Source: Dryocola clanedunensis_A (GTDB lineage Bacteria; Pseudomonadota; Gammaproteobacteria; Enterobacterales; Enterobacteriaceae). Taken from it: a DNA stretch of 64,000 nucleotides. Position numbers and translations under genes: made by a program. Every line of letters starts with the position of its first letter. The first letter of the stretch is position 1. Below are positions 8,706-16,367 of the stretch, one piece after another. The stretch is taken from assembly GCA_038405435.1 (NCBI GenBank), contig JBBYHZ010000002.1. One strand, given 5' to 3'. Under the pieces are notes generated by a model that saw only the letters and a program-made list of their open reading frames with translations, was not told the DNA's origin and did no database searches.

Positions 8706-8831
8706 GTAAAGTTGGCAAAGCCAGCAAAGAGGTTGGCAAGCAGCGCCATATATCCCGCCTGAGAAGTTGTTATGTTGAATTCAGTCCCGTCCAGCAAGCA
8801 CACAACAACAAACGCCAGGAGTGAGACCTGT

Positions 8832-11090
8832 ATGACTTTAACAACCGGAAAGAAAGCGCTGGCTGTAGCCATTGCCCTCATGACCTCCCCCGCGGCCTTT
8901 GCCCACGGCGGCGAGGCCCATATGGTGCCGATGGAGAAAACCCTGACGGAATTCGGCGCGGACGTGCAGTGGGATGACTACGCGCAGATGTTTACCCTCG
9001 CCAAAGATGGCGCTTATGTAAAAGTTAAACCGAACGCCAAATCCGCCATCGTGAATGGCAAAACGCTGCAGCTGCAGGTGCCGGTGATCTTCAAAAATAA
9101 AACGGCTTATATCTCGGACGGGTTTATTAATGAAGTCTTCCAGTCGGGGCTGGATCAGACGTTCGCCGTGGAGAAGAAGCCGCATCCGCTGAACTCCCTG
9201 ACCTCCACCGAAATTGAAAAAGCGGTATCCATCGTTCAGGCTGCCCCTGACTTTAAACCAGGGATTCGCTTTACCGAGATCTCCCTGCACGAACCACCTA
9301 AAGAGCAGGTATGGAAATTTGTCATGGACGGCACGCCGGTCACTGCCCCGCGTACTGCGGACGTTATCATGCTCGATGGAATGCATATCATTGAAAGCAC
9401 CGTAGATTTGGATGCCGGTAAAGTGCTCTCCTGGCAGCCGATTAAGGGCGCGCACGGCATGGTGCTGCTCGATGATTTCGCCACCGTGCAGTCCATCATC
9501 AACGGCAGTAAAGAGTTTGCCGAAGCGCTGAAAAAACATGGCGTGGACGATCCCACTAAAGTGATGACGACGCCGCTCACCGTCGGCTACTTCGACGGTA
9601 AAGATGGGCTGAAGCAGGACCAGCGGCTGCTGAAAGTGGTGAGCTATCTGAACACCGGCGACGGCAACTACTGGGCGCATCCGATTGAAAATCTGGTGGC
9701 GGTCGTCGACCTGGAAACGAAGAAAATCATCAAAATTGAGGAAGGCCCGGTGATCCCGGTGCCGATGAATCCCCACCCGTTCGACGGACGTGACCGCAAG
9801 GCGCCGGACATCAAACCGCTGGAGATTATCGAGCCGGAAGGGAAAAACTACACCATCACCGGCGATACCGTTCACTGGCAGAACTGGGACTTCCACCTGC
9901 GCCTTAACTCCCGCGTTGGGCCGATTCTGTCCACCGTGACCTATAACGACAGCGGTACGAAACGCAAAATCATGTACGAAGGCTCGCTCGGCGGCATGAT
10001 CGTACCCTACGGCGACCCGGACGTGGGCTGGTATTTTAAGGCGTATCTGGATGCCGGTGATTACGGCATGGGGACGCTGACTTCACCTGTCGCGCGGGGC
10101 AAAGATGCGCCGGGCAACGCCGTGCTGCTCGATGAAACCATCGCCGATTACACGGGCAAACCGACGACCATCCCGCACGCCATCGCCATCTTCGAGCGCT
10201 ACGCCGGGCCGGAGTATAAGCATCAGGAGATGGGCCAGCCGAACGTCAGCACCGAGCGCCGCGAGCTGGTGGTACGCTGGATAAGCACCGTGGGTAACTA
10301 CGACTATATCTTCGACTGGGTCTTCCACCAGAACGGCACCATCGGTATTGACGCCGGGGCGACGGGGATTGAAGCGGTGAAAGGCGTGAAGGCAAAAACC
10401 ATGCATGATGCCACCGCCAAAGATGACACGAAGTACGGCACGCTGATCGACCATAATATCGTCGGCACCACCCACCAGCACATCTACAACTTCCGTCTGG
10501 ATCTGGACGTGGACGGCGAGAATAACAAGCTGGTGGCGCTGGACCCGGAGGTCAAGCCCAATACCGCCGGTGGCCCGCGCACCAGCACCATGCAAATCAA
10601 GCAGTACGACATTAATAGCGAGCAGGAAGCCGCACAAAAATTCGACCCCAGCACCATCCGTCTGCTGAGTAACACCACGAAAGAGAACAAAATGGGCAAC
10701 CCGGTTTCCTACCAGCTTATCCCCTACGCTGGCGGCACGCATCCGGTGGCGACAGGCGCGAAGTTTGCCCCTGACGAGTGGATTTATCATCGCCTGAGCT
10801 TTATGGACAGGCAGCTGTGGGTGACGCGCTACAGCCAGGACGAACGCTACCCGGAAGGGAAATACCCGAATCGTTCGGCGCACGACACCGGCCTGGGCCA
10901 GTACACAAAGGACAACCAGACGCTAAACCACAGCGATGATGTGGTCTGGATGACTACCGGCACCACCCACGTCGCCCGCGCCGAGGAGTGGCCGGTCATG
11001 CCAACGGAATGGGTTCACGCGCTGCTGAAGCCGTGGAACTTCTTTAACGAAACGCCAACGCTGAACCTGAACGGGAAGAAGGAGAAATAA
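8832..11090 (+). CDS. tynA: Primary-amine oxidase (tyramine oxidase) TynA, periplasmic
   Basis: Copper/topaquinone amine oxidase converting phenylethylamine, tyramine and similar amines to aldehydes, ammonia and H2O2 in the periplasm. The 752-residue protein starts at ATG 8832, eleven bases after an AGGAG, with a signal peptide ending AAFA before HGGEAHMVP. The topaquinone precursor tyrosine is Y490 in STVGNYDYIFDW; copper ligands are the two His of GTTHQHIYNF and the His of GTTHVARAEEW near the C-terminus. It lies beside paaZ as in E. coli, where it supplies phenylacetaldehyde that FeaB turns into phenylacetate; no feaB or feaR is seen here. Confidence 0.95.
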   Translation: MTLTTGKKALAVAIALMTSPAAFAHGGEAHMVPMEKTLTEFGADVQWDDYAQMFTLAKDGAYVKVKPNAKSAIVNGKTLQLQVPVIFKNKTAYISDGFINEVFQSGLDQTFAVEKKPHPLNSLTSTEIEKAVSIVQAAPDFKPGIRFTEISLHEPPKEQVWKFVMDGTPVTAPRTADVIMLDGMHIIESTVDLDAGKVLSWQPIKGAHGMVLLDDFATVQSIINGSKEFAEALKKHGVDDPTKVMTTPLTVGYFDGKDGLKQDQRLLKVVSYLNTGDGNYWAHPIENLVAVVDLETKKIIKIEEGPVIPVPMNPHPFDGRDRKAPDIKPLEIIEPEGKNYTITGDTVHWQNWDFHLRLNSRVGPILSTVTYNDSGTKRKIMYEGSLGGMIVPYGDPDVGWYFKAYLDAGDYGMGTLTSPVARGKDAPGNAVLLDETIADYTGKPTTIPHAIAIFERYAGPEYKHQEMGQPNVSTERRELVVRWISTVGNYDYIFDWVFHQNGTIGIDAGATGIEAVKGVKAKTMHDATAKDDTKYGTLIDHNIVGTTHQHIYNFRLDLDVDGENNKLVALDPEVKPNTAGGPRTSTMQIKQYDINSEQEAAQKFDPSTIRLLSNTTKENKMGNPVSYQLIPYAGGTHPVATGAKFAPDEWIYHRLSFMDRQLWVTRYSQDERYPEGKYPNRSAHDTGLGQYTKDNQTLNHSDDVVWMTTGTTHVARAEEWPVMPTEWVHALLKPWNFFNETPTLNLNGKKEK

Positions 11091-11149
11091 GGGCAAATCT
11101 GCCGGGTGGATGAACGACGCGTCATCCATCGGCAACGATTGCCCTGCTT

Positions 11150-11188
11150 GATGAAGGTCTAAATAAAGCCTATATTTAGTCCTTCATC
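11150..11188. promoter_or_regulatory. Large inverted repeat before the toxin-antitoxin genes
   Basis: Arms at 11150-11165 and 11173-11188 pair over 16 positions with one mismatch around a 7-base spacer (left arm GATGAAGGTCTAAATA). It ends 7 bases before the AAGGAG of the antitoxin gene, the usual place for a toxin-antitoxin autoregulatory operator. It could also form an RNA hairpin downstream of tynA, but no T-run follows. Confidence 0.65.
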
Positions 11189-11207
11189 CGTTTTAAGGAG
11201 AGTGATG

Positions 11208-11447
11208 ATGAGAATTGAAACGATCAGCTACGTTAAGAAAAATGCCGCATCCCTTGATGTTTCCGAACCCATCCTCGTCACGCAAAATGGTATCCCTGCT
11301 TACGTTATCGAGTCCTGGGAAGCGCAGCAGGAACGCGAGAACGCCATTGCCCTGCTCAAACTGATGACGTTGTCAGAACAAGATAAAGCCGAAGGCAAGG
11401 TTTTCACCAAAGACGAACTGCTGGCGGATTTAGGCATTAATAAATAA
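11208..11447 (+). CDS. Phd/YefM-type antitoxin
   Basis: Small protein of 79 residues with the Phd/YefM N-terminal DNA-binding pattern (TISYVKKNAASLDVSEPILVTQNGIPAYVIES) and a charged helical C-terminus (KAEGKVFTKDELLADLGINK) suited to wrapping the toxin. Three starts overlap (GTG 11202, ATG 11205, ATG 11208); 11208 lies seven bases from AAGGAG and gives the cleanest N-terminus, MRIETISY. It precedes the toxin gene by 15 bases. It is expected to repress its own promoter through the inverted repeat just upstream. Family assignment is from motif and gene pairing. Confidence 0.82.
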   Translation: MRIETISYVKKNAASLDVSEPILVTQNGIPAYVIESWEAQQERENAIALLKLMTLSEQDKAEGKVFTKDELLADLGINK

Positions 11448-11462
11448 TAATCAGGATCTTAT

Positions 11463-11795
11463 ATGGACAGTAAGAAGATTGTTATTGAGTACACCAGGAC
11501 AGCAAAAGAGACGCTAAGGACGATTGCCAGTTTTCTGCAAATCACCGGTGGTGATTTAAAGATCATTTCTGACACGCTTGCAGCCTTCGAATTGAAAGCC
11601 CGCGAATTTCCACTTGGTAGCCAGATTTGCCCGGAACTGTTGAATCTTGGCTGCGCAAAGTATCGTGAATGTAATACCGAACAGGGATTTCGGGTTATTT
11701 ATTCGGTCGATAATAATCTCCTCACGGTCCATGCCGTCCTTGCCCAGCGCCAGGATATAAAACAGCTCTTGTTTAAGAGACTGATCCAGCCTTAA
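11463..11795 (+). CDS. RelE/ParE-superfamily toxin
   Basis: Protein of 110 residues with the ParE/RelE fold signature: an N-terminal helical segment (YTRTAKETLRTIASFLQ) and C-terminal beta strands (CNTEQGFRVIYSVDNNLLTVHAVLAQRQD). Partner of the antitoxin immediately upstream. ParE-type members poison DNA gyrase while RelE-type members cleave mRNA; the sequence does not decide between them, although the N-terminal helix pair resembles ParE. The pair sits between tynA and tam, a typical acquisition site between conserved genes. No frameshift is visible, so the module appears intact. Confidence 0.8.
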   Translation: MDSKKIVIEYTRTAKETLRTIASFLQITGGDLKIISDTLAAFELKAREFPLGSQICPELLNLGCAKYRECNTEQGFRVIYSVDNNLLTVHAVLAQRQDIKQLLFKRLIQP

Positions 11796-11934
11796 TCAGG
11801 CCAGCAGGCCCATACGCAAGACGTTACATATCACAATATTTACATCACATTACCGCGTTTTGCGGGAGCGGCGAGTCGCCGGGTAACAGTATTTGCGGCT
11901 ATGCTTAGGGCAATTTTAGCCCGAGGAGAGAAGC

Positions 11935-12690
11935 ATGCAGGACTGGAACCCGGCACTTTATCTGCAGTTTGAAGCAGAGCGCACCCGCCCGGCAGCCGAA
12001 CTGGCCGCGCGTATTAACCACCCTTTTGCAAAGCGGATTTCCGATCTAGGCTGCGGCCCGGGTAACAGCACCGCGCTGCTGCATGAACTGTGGCCCGATT
12101 CTCAGGTTACCGGTTTAGACAACTCCCCCGCCATGCTTGAAAAAGCCTCCGCCGCCTTGCCTGGCTGTAAGTTTGAGCAGGCAGATATTGCCCGCTGGCA
12201 GCCGGAAGAAAAGCAGGATGTGATTTTTGCCAACGCCTCGTTGCAGTGGATCGGCAACCATCGCGCTTTATTCCCGCATCTGGCAGAACAGCTGGCGGAA
12301 AGTGGCGTACTGGCCGTGCAGATGCCGGATAACTGGCAGGAGCCGACGCACGGCTTTATGCGCCAGGTAGCCAGCGAGCTGGGTAACCCACCCGCCGGGC
12401 GCGAAGCGCTGCTGGAAGCCAATGAGTATTACGATTTACTGACCGAACAAGGCTGCCGCGTGGACCTCTGGCGCACAACTTATTTCCACGTGATGCCATC
12501 TCATCAGGCGATTATTGACTGGCTAAGCTCCACCGGCCTGCGGCCTTATCTGGCAAATCTGGATGCCATTCAGCAGAAAGCGTTTCTGGAGCGCTATCAC
12601 CACCTGCTGCAACAGGCTTACCCGGTGCAGAAGGACGGCAACGTGCTGATGCTCTTCCCGCGCCTGTTTATTATTGCTCGTAAAACTTAG
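11935..12690 (+). CDS. tam: Trans-aconitate 2-methyltransferase Tam
   Basis: SAM-dependent methyltransferase of 251 residues that methylates trans-aconitate, a by-product that inhibits aconitase. Motif I is visible as SDLGCGPGNSTALL, followed by TGLDNSPAMLEKA and the family stretch ANASLQWIGNH. The C-terminal region MPSHQAIIDWLSSTGLRPYL is characteristic of Tam. The ATG is preceded by GAGGAGAGAAGC. Single-gene unit ending at the terminator hairpin shared with the convergent PACE gene. Confidence 0.94.
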   Translation: MQDWNPALYLQFEAERTRPAAELAARINHPFAKRISDLGCGPGNSTALLHELWPDSQVTGLDNSPAMLEKASAALPGCKFEQADIARWQPEEKQDVIFANASLQWIGNHRALFPHLAEQLAESGVLAVQMPDNWQEPTHGFMRQVASELGNPPAGREALLEANEYYDLLTEQGCRVDLWRTTYFHVMPSHQAIIDWLSSTGLRPYLANLDAIQQKAFLERYHHLLQQAYPVQKDGNVLMLFPRLFIIARKT

Positions 12691-12699
12691 GCTGACGAA

Positions 12700-12720
12700 G
12701 CTGCCCTGTCGCAGGGCAGC
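12700..12720. terminator. Hairpin between convergent tam and PACE genes
   Basis: Perfect 9-base-pair stem GCTGCCCTG/CAGGGCAGC with a TCG loop, placed in the 37-base gap between two convergent stop codons. T-runs are short, so terminator strength is uncertain. Confidence 0.7.
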
Positions 12721-12727
12721 CTGATGA

Positions 12728-13162
12728 TTATCTGCTCGCCAGGTACTGCAGACGACGGTTACGCAACGCGTCGTAGCACCAGTTATAGACAACCGTGTAC
12801 GGCAGGAAGAACAGGAAGAAGCCGATCTCGACCATAAACGCCTTCAGCAGAGTCACGTCCAGCATCCACGCCGCCAGCGGCAGGCCGATTAAAATAAAGC
12901 CGCCTTCGAAGCCCAGCGCGTGGGCGATGCGCAGCGGCAGGCGACGCGGCTGGCCGACCGGGAAGAATTTGTCGAAGCCGGTGTTGTAGATAATGTTCCA
13001 GATCATCGCAACGGTGGCCAGCATGATGGCCAGCGCCCCCATCTGGAAAATAGGTTTGTTCATCAGCCACGCGGCGGCAGGGGCTGAGATACAGATGGCG
13101 ATGACTTCGAAGCCGACCGCGTGCAGCACGCGCTCAGCGAAAGATCTTTTTTGAGAATGCAT
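12728..13162 (-). CDS. PACE-family efflux transporter
   Basis: Integral membrane protein of 144 residues made of two tandem bacterial-transmembrane-pair repeats with four predicted helices. Repeat 1 begins RSFAERVLHAVGFEVIAI and repeat 2 RIAHALGFEGGFILIG, each ending in a W/Y-rich IWNIIYN or TVVYNWCYD stretch, the layout of AceI. Known PACE proteins export chlorhexidine, acriflavine or short diamines by proton antiport; the substrate here is unknown. ATG 13162 is preferred because upstream sequence gives an unlikely non-hydrophobic extension. A LysR gene is transcribed divergently 90 bases away, as with aceI and aceR. Confidence 0.88.
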   Translation of the reverse strand: MHSQKRSFAERVLHAVGFEVIAICISAPAAAWLMNKPIFQMGALAIMLATVAMIWNIIYNTGFDKFFPVGQPRRLPLRIAHALGFEGGFILIGLPLAAWMLDVTLLKAFMVEIGFFLFFLPYTVVYNWCYDALRNRRLQYLASR

Positions 13163-13251
13163 AAATAACTCCGGTATGTTGCCTTGCGCCCTATTCTCAT
13201 CGTAATTCCTGATAGAATGAAATGAATAGCCATCGATAAAAGCGATAGATA

Positions 13252-14118
13252 ATGCACTTCTCCCCCGAATCTCTTGAGGCATTCCTGCAGGCTGTAGAAA
13301 CCGGATCTTTCTCCGCTGCCGCCCGCAAGCTGCGCAAAAGCCAGTCCACCATCAGTAACGCTATCGCCAATCTCGAGGCGGATTTGGGGATTACGCTGTT
13401 TGACCGCAGCAGCCGCCAGCCGGTGCTCACCTCCCAGGGCCACCGCGTGCTCCCTTACGTGCAGTCGATTATCGCCGCCAGCGAACGGCTGGATGAAGTG
13501 TCGGTGCGGCTGGCGGGCAACATCGAGCCGCGCCTGAGCTTCGTGCTTTCCGACGTCTGGCAAACCGCGCACCACGAATCGATCCTCAAGCGCTTTTCCG
13601 GGAAGTTTCCGGATATTGAGTTCGAGTGTCTGATTGCGGAAGACGAGGACGTTATCGATCTGATTCAGTCGGGCCGCGCCCACGTCGGCGTGCTGCGCGT
13701 GCAGGAGCGTTATCCGGTGGACGTCACCGTTGCGCGTTTGCAGGTTGGCGCCGAGATGTCGATTTTTCTGCACCGGCAGCATGAACTGGCGCAGCTGCCG
13801 GCCGTCGAACTGGACCAGCTGCATACCGTGCGCCAGCTGTGCCTGAAAACCTATAAGGACCCGACGCGGCAGACGGGCGGCGGCCCGGCCTGGTCATCCC
13901 CTTCTCTGCTGATGCTGCTGGAGATGGCGGAGCAGGGTTTCGGCTGGGGAATTTTGCCGCGCTGGCTGGTGCAGCAGTTCGGCCACAACGTGCTTAAAGA
14001 GCTGCCGGTGGCGGGCTGGCCGCAGCGTATTGACGTGGACGTGATGTGGTCCAATAAGGTGCCGCCGGGGGCGGCGGGACGCTGGATGATTGACCAACTG
14101 CGGGCGCAGCAGGCCTGA
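13252..14118 (+). CDS. LysR-family transcriptional regulator, probable regulator of the PACE gene
   Basis: Protein of 288 residues with an N-terminal winged helix-turn-helix (residues about 3-62: SPESLEAFLQAVETGSFSAA and SQSTISNAIANLEADLG) and a C-terminal periplasmic-binding-like effector domain. The divergent arrangement with the PACE transporter (90-base gap) suggests it activates that gene in response to the transported compound. The two genes probably share one control region. The effector is unknown and no T-N11-A box was assigned with confidence. Confidence 0.88.
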   Translation: MHFSPESLEAFLQAVETGSFSAAARKLRKSQSTISNAIANLEADLGITLFDRSSRQPVLTSQGHRVLPYVQSIIAASERLDEVSVRLAGNIEPRLSFVLSDVWQTAHHESILKRFSGKFPDIEFECLIAEDEDVIDLIQSGRAHVGVLRVQERYPVDVTVARLQVGAEMSIFLHRQHELAQLPAVELDQLHTVRQLCLKTYKDPTRQTGGGPAWSSPSLLMLLEMAEQGFGWGILPRWLVQQFGHNVLKELPVAGWPQRIDVDVMWSNKVPPGAAGRWMIDQLRAQQA

Positions 14119-14204
14119 GCCAGACGACGAACATTCCTAAAGGGGCTGGCAGGTTCCGGGCTTTGGCTATACTCAATGGTGAATACACACCTAAGGAGTC
14201 CGAC

Positions 14205-14453
14205 ATGTTTGAGAAAGCCGAAGATAAATTGAACGAAGCAGCGGGTAAAGCACAGGAAGTTTTCGGTCGCGAGACTAACCGTCCGGACCACGCTGCGGCG
14301 GGTGCGGCAAAAAAATATGCCTCGCAGGCGAGCTACGCCGTAAGGGATGCCGCAGACACCGTGCGCGATCAGGTTTCCTCTAACCCACTGGGTGGCTTAG
14401 CCGTCGCGGGTGCGATTGGCGTAGTGATTGGTTTTCTGTTAGGCCGTAAATAA
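14205..14453 (+). CDS. Small CsbD/DUF883-like membrane-anchored protein
   Basis: Protein of 82 residues. The N-terminal half is amphipathic and resembles CsbD (EKAEDKLNEAAGKAQEVFG). The C-terminal part is a glycine-rich membrane anchor (LGGLAVAGAIGVVIGFLLGRK), as in the DUF883 group (ElaB, YqjD), some of which bind ribosomes at the inner membrane in stationary phase. ATG 14205 follows AAGGAG by eight bases. Probably a stress or stationary-phase protein; the precise role is unknown. Confidence 0.78.
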   Translation: MFEKAEDKLNEAAGKAQEVFGRETNRPDHAAAGAAKKYASQASYAVRDAADTVRDQVSSNPLGGLAVAGAIGVVIGFLLGRK

Positions 14454-14463
14454 GTAGTCTTTG

Positions 14464-14510
14464 TCGGATGACGCTTCGCTGAAGTTCAGGATTACAGGCG
14501 AGGCGTCATT
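14464..14510. repeat. REP-like imperfect palindrome
   Basis: GTCGGATGACGCTTCGCT at the left and GCGAGGCGTCATTCATC at the right form an imperfect inverted repeat between two convergent genes, resembling a REP with an altered loop. It may also serve as a terminator. Confidence 0.55.
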
Positions 14511-14514
14511 CATC

Positions 14515-15171
14515 TTAAGCGTTACAGCTAAGCGTTCTGATACCCTGGCTTTCCTGAAATAAATCTTTCATCTGCTTCTGCTTTAGCCACTGATGAAGAA
14601 AATTAAGTAACTCATAATCTGAATTAAGATTAAATTTACTCATGATTTTGCATTTGTGCGCCCCCACCGTCTTCGGACTTATATCCAGATAATCTCCAAC
14701 GAGGGCTGGTATTTCACCGCGATAGAAATGGGCGGCAACTTTAATTTGCTGTGGCGACAGCGTTCGATGCTTGCAGCGCTGGCAATCATGTTCACTCTCG
14801 CGTTTGCTCTCTGTATTACAGTCTTGCCAGCCGTTGACGATAGCCCTTTTGACCTTAGTTATAGACTCGGAACGATGTAAAAAAATCGTATCCTTAAGGC
14901 AAAGAGGCAAAGGCGCGGAGGAGATCCCCTCCCCGTCATATAAACCAATCAGCAAACTTTGCGGCTTACGCCTCTTCAGGGCGGAATGACAGATATAGCT
15001 TTCACCGGCGTGAAAGTATTTTATAACAACGTCAGCAACGCTGATATTTTCTTCTGAGAAGTCGAGAATTTCAATTGCAGCAGCATTTTCATGGTGAAAT
15101 ATATTTTCCAGCATTAACTCCATGCCGTTTTTGTATAATGTATAAAAATCTTCAATAACGATTTTCAGCAT
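14515..15171 (-). CDS. LuxR-family response regulator-like protein linked to the fimbrial operon
   Basis: Protein of 218 residues with a C-terminal LuxR/FixJ helix-turn-helix (about residues 136-205: RTLSPQQIKVAAHFYRG, YLDISPKTVGAHKCKIM). The N-terminus has a receiver-like beginning (MLKIVIEDFYTLYKNGMELML), but no convincing phospho-acceptor Asp could be assigned. A C-x2-C pair (HDCQRCKHR) sits just before the HTH. It lies 91 bases downstream of the last pilin gene in the same direction, so it may regulate fimbriae in the manner of FimZ or FimW. ATG 15171 replaces a longer reading that begins in the intergenic region. Confidence 0.75.
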   Translation of the reverse strand: MLKIVIEDFYTLYKNGMELMLENIFHHENAAAIEILDFSEENISVADVVIKYFHAGESYICHSALKRRKPQSLLIGLYDGEGISSAPLPLCLKDTIFLHRSESITKVKRAIVNGWQDCNTESKRESEHDCQRCKHRTLSPQQIKVAAHFYRGEIPALVGDYLDISPKTVGAHKCKIMSKFNLNSDYELLNFLHQWLKQKQMKDLFQESQGIRTLSCNA

Positions 15172-15210
15172 ACAGTTTTTCCATATTAAAATTAACACCA
15201 GATTCAAGAA

Positions 15211-15225
15211 AACACTCAAAGTGTT
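15211..15225 (-). terminator. Weak hairpin between the last pilin gene and the LuxR gene
   Basis: Six-base stem AACACT/AGTGTT around a 3-base loop, followed on the minus strand by TTCTTG. A 10-base palindrome GTGTTAACAC overlaps at 15221-15230 and could instead be an operator for the downstream LuxR gene. Confidence 0.35.
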
Positions 15226-15262
15226 AACACCTTGCCCCCAGATAAATAACCGAACCTGATAG

Positions 15263-15769
15263 CTATTGATAAATAAAATGTACGCTTACCGCCGCAGAAA
15301 AGGTTCCCCCTTTGGCATCGCCAGCCGGACTTACGATTCTTGCAGACAGAGGAAACTTAGCTTTATGCGTCACGCCGTCAATATTTACCGTCATGGAAGA
15401 ACCTGTTCCATAAATAGTCCTGTGATCTGCACTGGTCATTTGCAGAGAAACGTCTCTGGCCGTACCCTGGTTTTTATAAGTATCCGCAGAATTTTCATTC
15501 GGCATGCCCGTAAACGTTGCCGTGACATTGAGTAAGTCAGCTGCACAGCTGGAAAGTAACAGGTGAAAGTCCGTCCAGTTTGATCCGCTCCCACGCTCCT
15601 TAAGGTTATGCGAAATAACTTTGCCCAATTCAATATGTTTTGACTGCGTATCAACATCCACAATACAGGGCGTGCTGACCACCTGCCCCTGAATAGTAAT
15701 ATCAGCAGCCTTCACCTGGCCGGTCATGAAAACCAGCTGCAGGAAAACCAGATAGCGATATCGCGCCAC
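15263..15769 (-). CDS. Minor fimbrial subunit
   Basis: Pilin of 168 residues with a signal peptide (cleavage after GQVKA), a mature N-terminus ADITIQGQVVSTPCIVD and the typical C-terminal penultimate Tyr (VHFIYQ), all features of chaperone-usher subunits. Two cysteines (TPC and SSC) can form the pilin disulfide. The start is probably GTG 15769: AGGAG lies six bases before it, whereas the ATG at 15775 directly abuts AGGAG and leaves no spacing. Last structural gene of the operon. Confidence 0.85.
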   Translation of the reverse strand: MARYRYLVFLQLVFMTGQVKAADITIQGQVVSTPCIVDVDTQSKHIELGKVISHNLKERGSGSNWTDFHLLLSSCAADLLNVTATFTGMPNENSADTYKNQGTARDVSLQMTSADHRTIYGTGSSMTVNIDGVTHKAKFPLSARIVSPAGDAKGGTFSAAVSVHFIYQ

Positions 15770-15807
15770 AATCATCTCCTGCTGGAATATTCCCCAGCAC
15801 AAATTTA

Positions 15808-16335
15808 TTACTGATAGACGAATGAGGCCACAATAACCGTGCTCACATCACCCGGTAGCGCTCCGCCTGACTTTGAATAAGCGCTGGCTTTCAGTCTGAA
15901 GGTCGCTTTGTTTGAGCTTACCGGCGCCGTTAATACCGACCCGTTGCTGATAAGGACGCTTGTCGCTTTGTCGCGCAGCTCAACTGCTGTGCCTGCAGCC
16001 GGACTTGCCGCCATGTTAAACCATCTGTCCGGCGCATTGACGTCTGGCGTACCGGTAAAGGTTGCTTTGATATTGCTGGTGCCGGACGGACAGCCGGTGA
16101 GCGGCAGGTCAAATTCAACGGCGGAGGAGTTGCTGCCAGCCGAGGCGAGAGAACTTGCCGGGATATTATCCCCCAGCGGAACCACCAGCGGATTCACGCC
16201 ACCGTTAATTGTGGTGCAGGGAGAAGCAATAATCTTCCCGGATATTTGTAGCGTGACGTTATCTGCGGCTGAGGCATATTCTGCCACAGAGATCGTAAAG
16301 AGAAACGCTGTCAGATATTTCATTGTGCTATTCAT
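15808..16335 (-). CDS. Minor fimbrial subunit
   Basis: Pilin of 175 residues with a cleavable signal (SVAEYASA before ADNVTLQISG), a Cys pair (ASPCTT and LTGCPSG) and the C-terminal motif IVASFVYQ. It is similar in design to the next gene but clearly distinct in sequence, so the operon has two different minor subunits, probably adaptors between rod and tip. An alternative start (MKYLTAF) lies four codons in. Lies 32 bases after the adhesin gene. Confidence 0.87.
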   Translation of the reverse strand: MNSTMKYLTAFLFTISVAEYASAADNVTLQISGKIIASPCTTINGGVNPLVVPLGDNIPASSLASAGSNSSAVEFDLPLTGCPSGTSNIKATFTGTPDVNAPDRWFNMAASPAAGTAVELRDKATSVLISNGSVLTAPVSSNKATFRLKASAYSKSGGALPGDVSTVIVASFVYQ

Positions 16336-16367
16336 TATTAATACCTTTTATATTATAACCGTTTTTA

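Noticed and set aside
11091..11133. Further REP copy after tynA
   Set aside because: GCCGGGTGGATGA...TCATCCATCGGC is hairpin-forming but lacks the conserved REP middle; it may simply be the tynA terminator stem.
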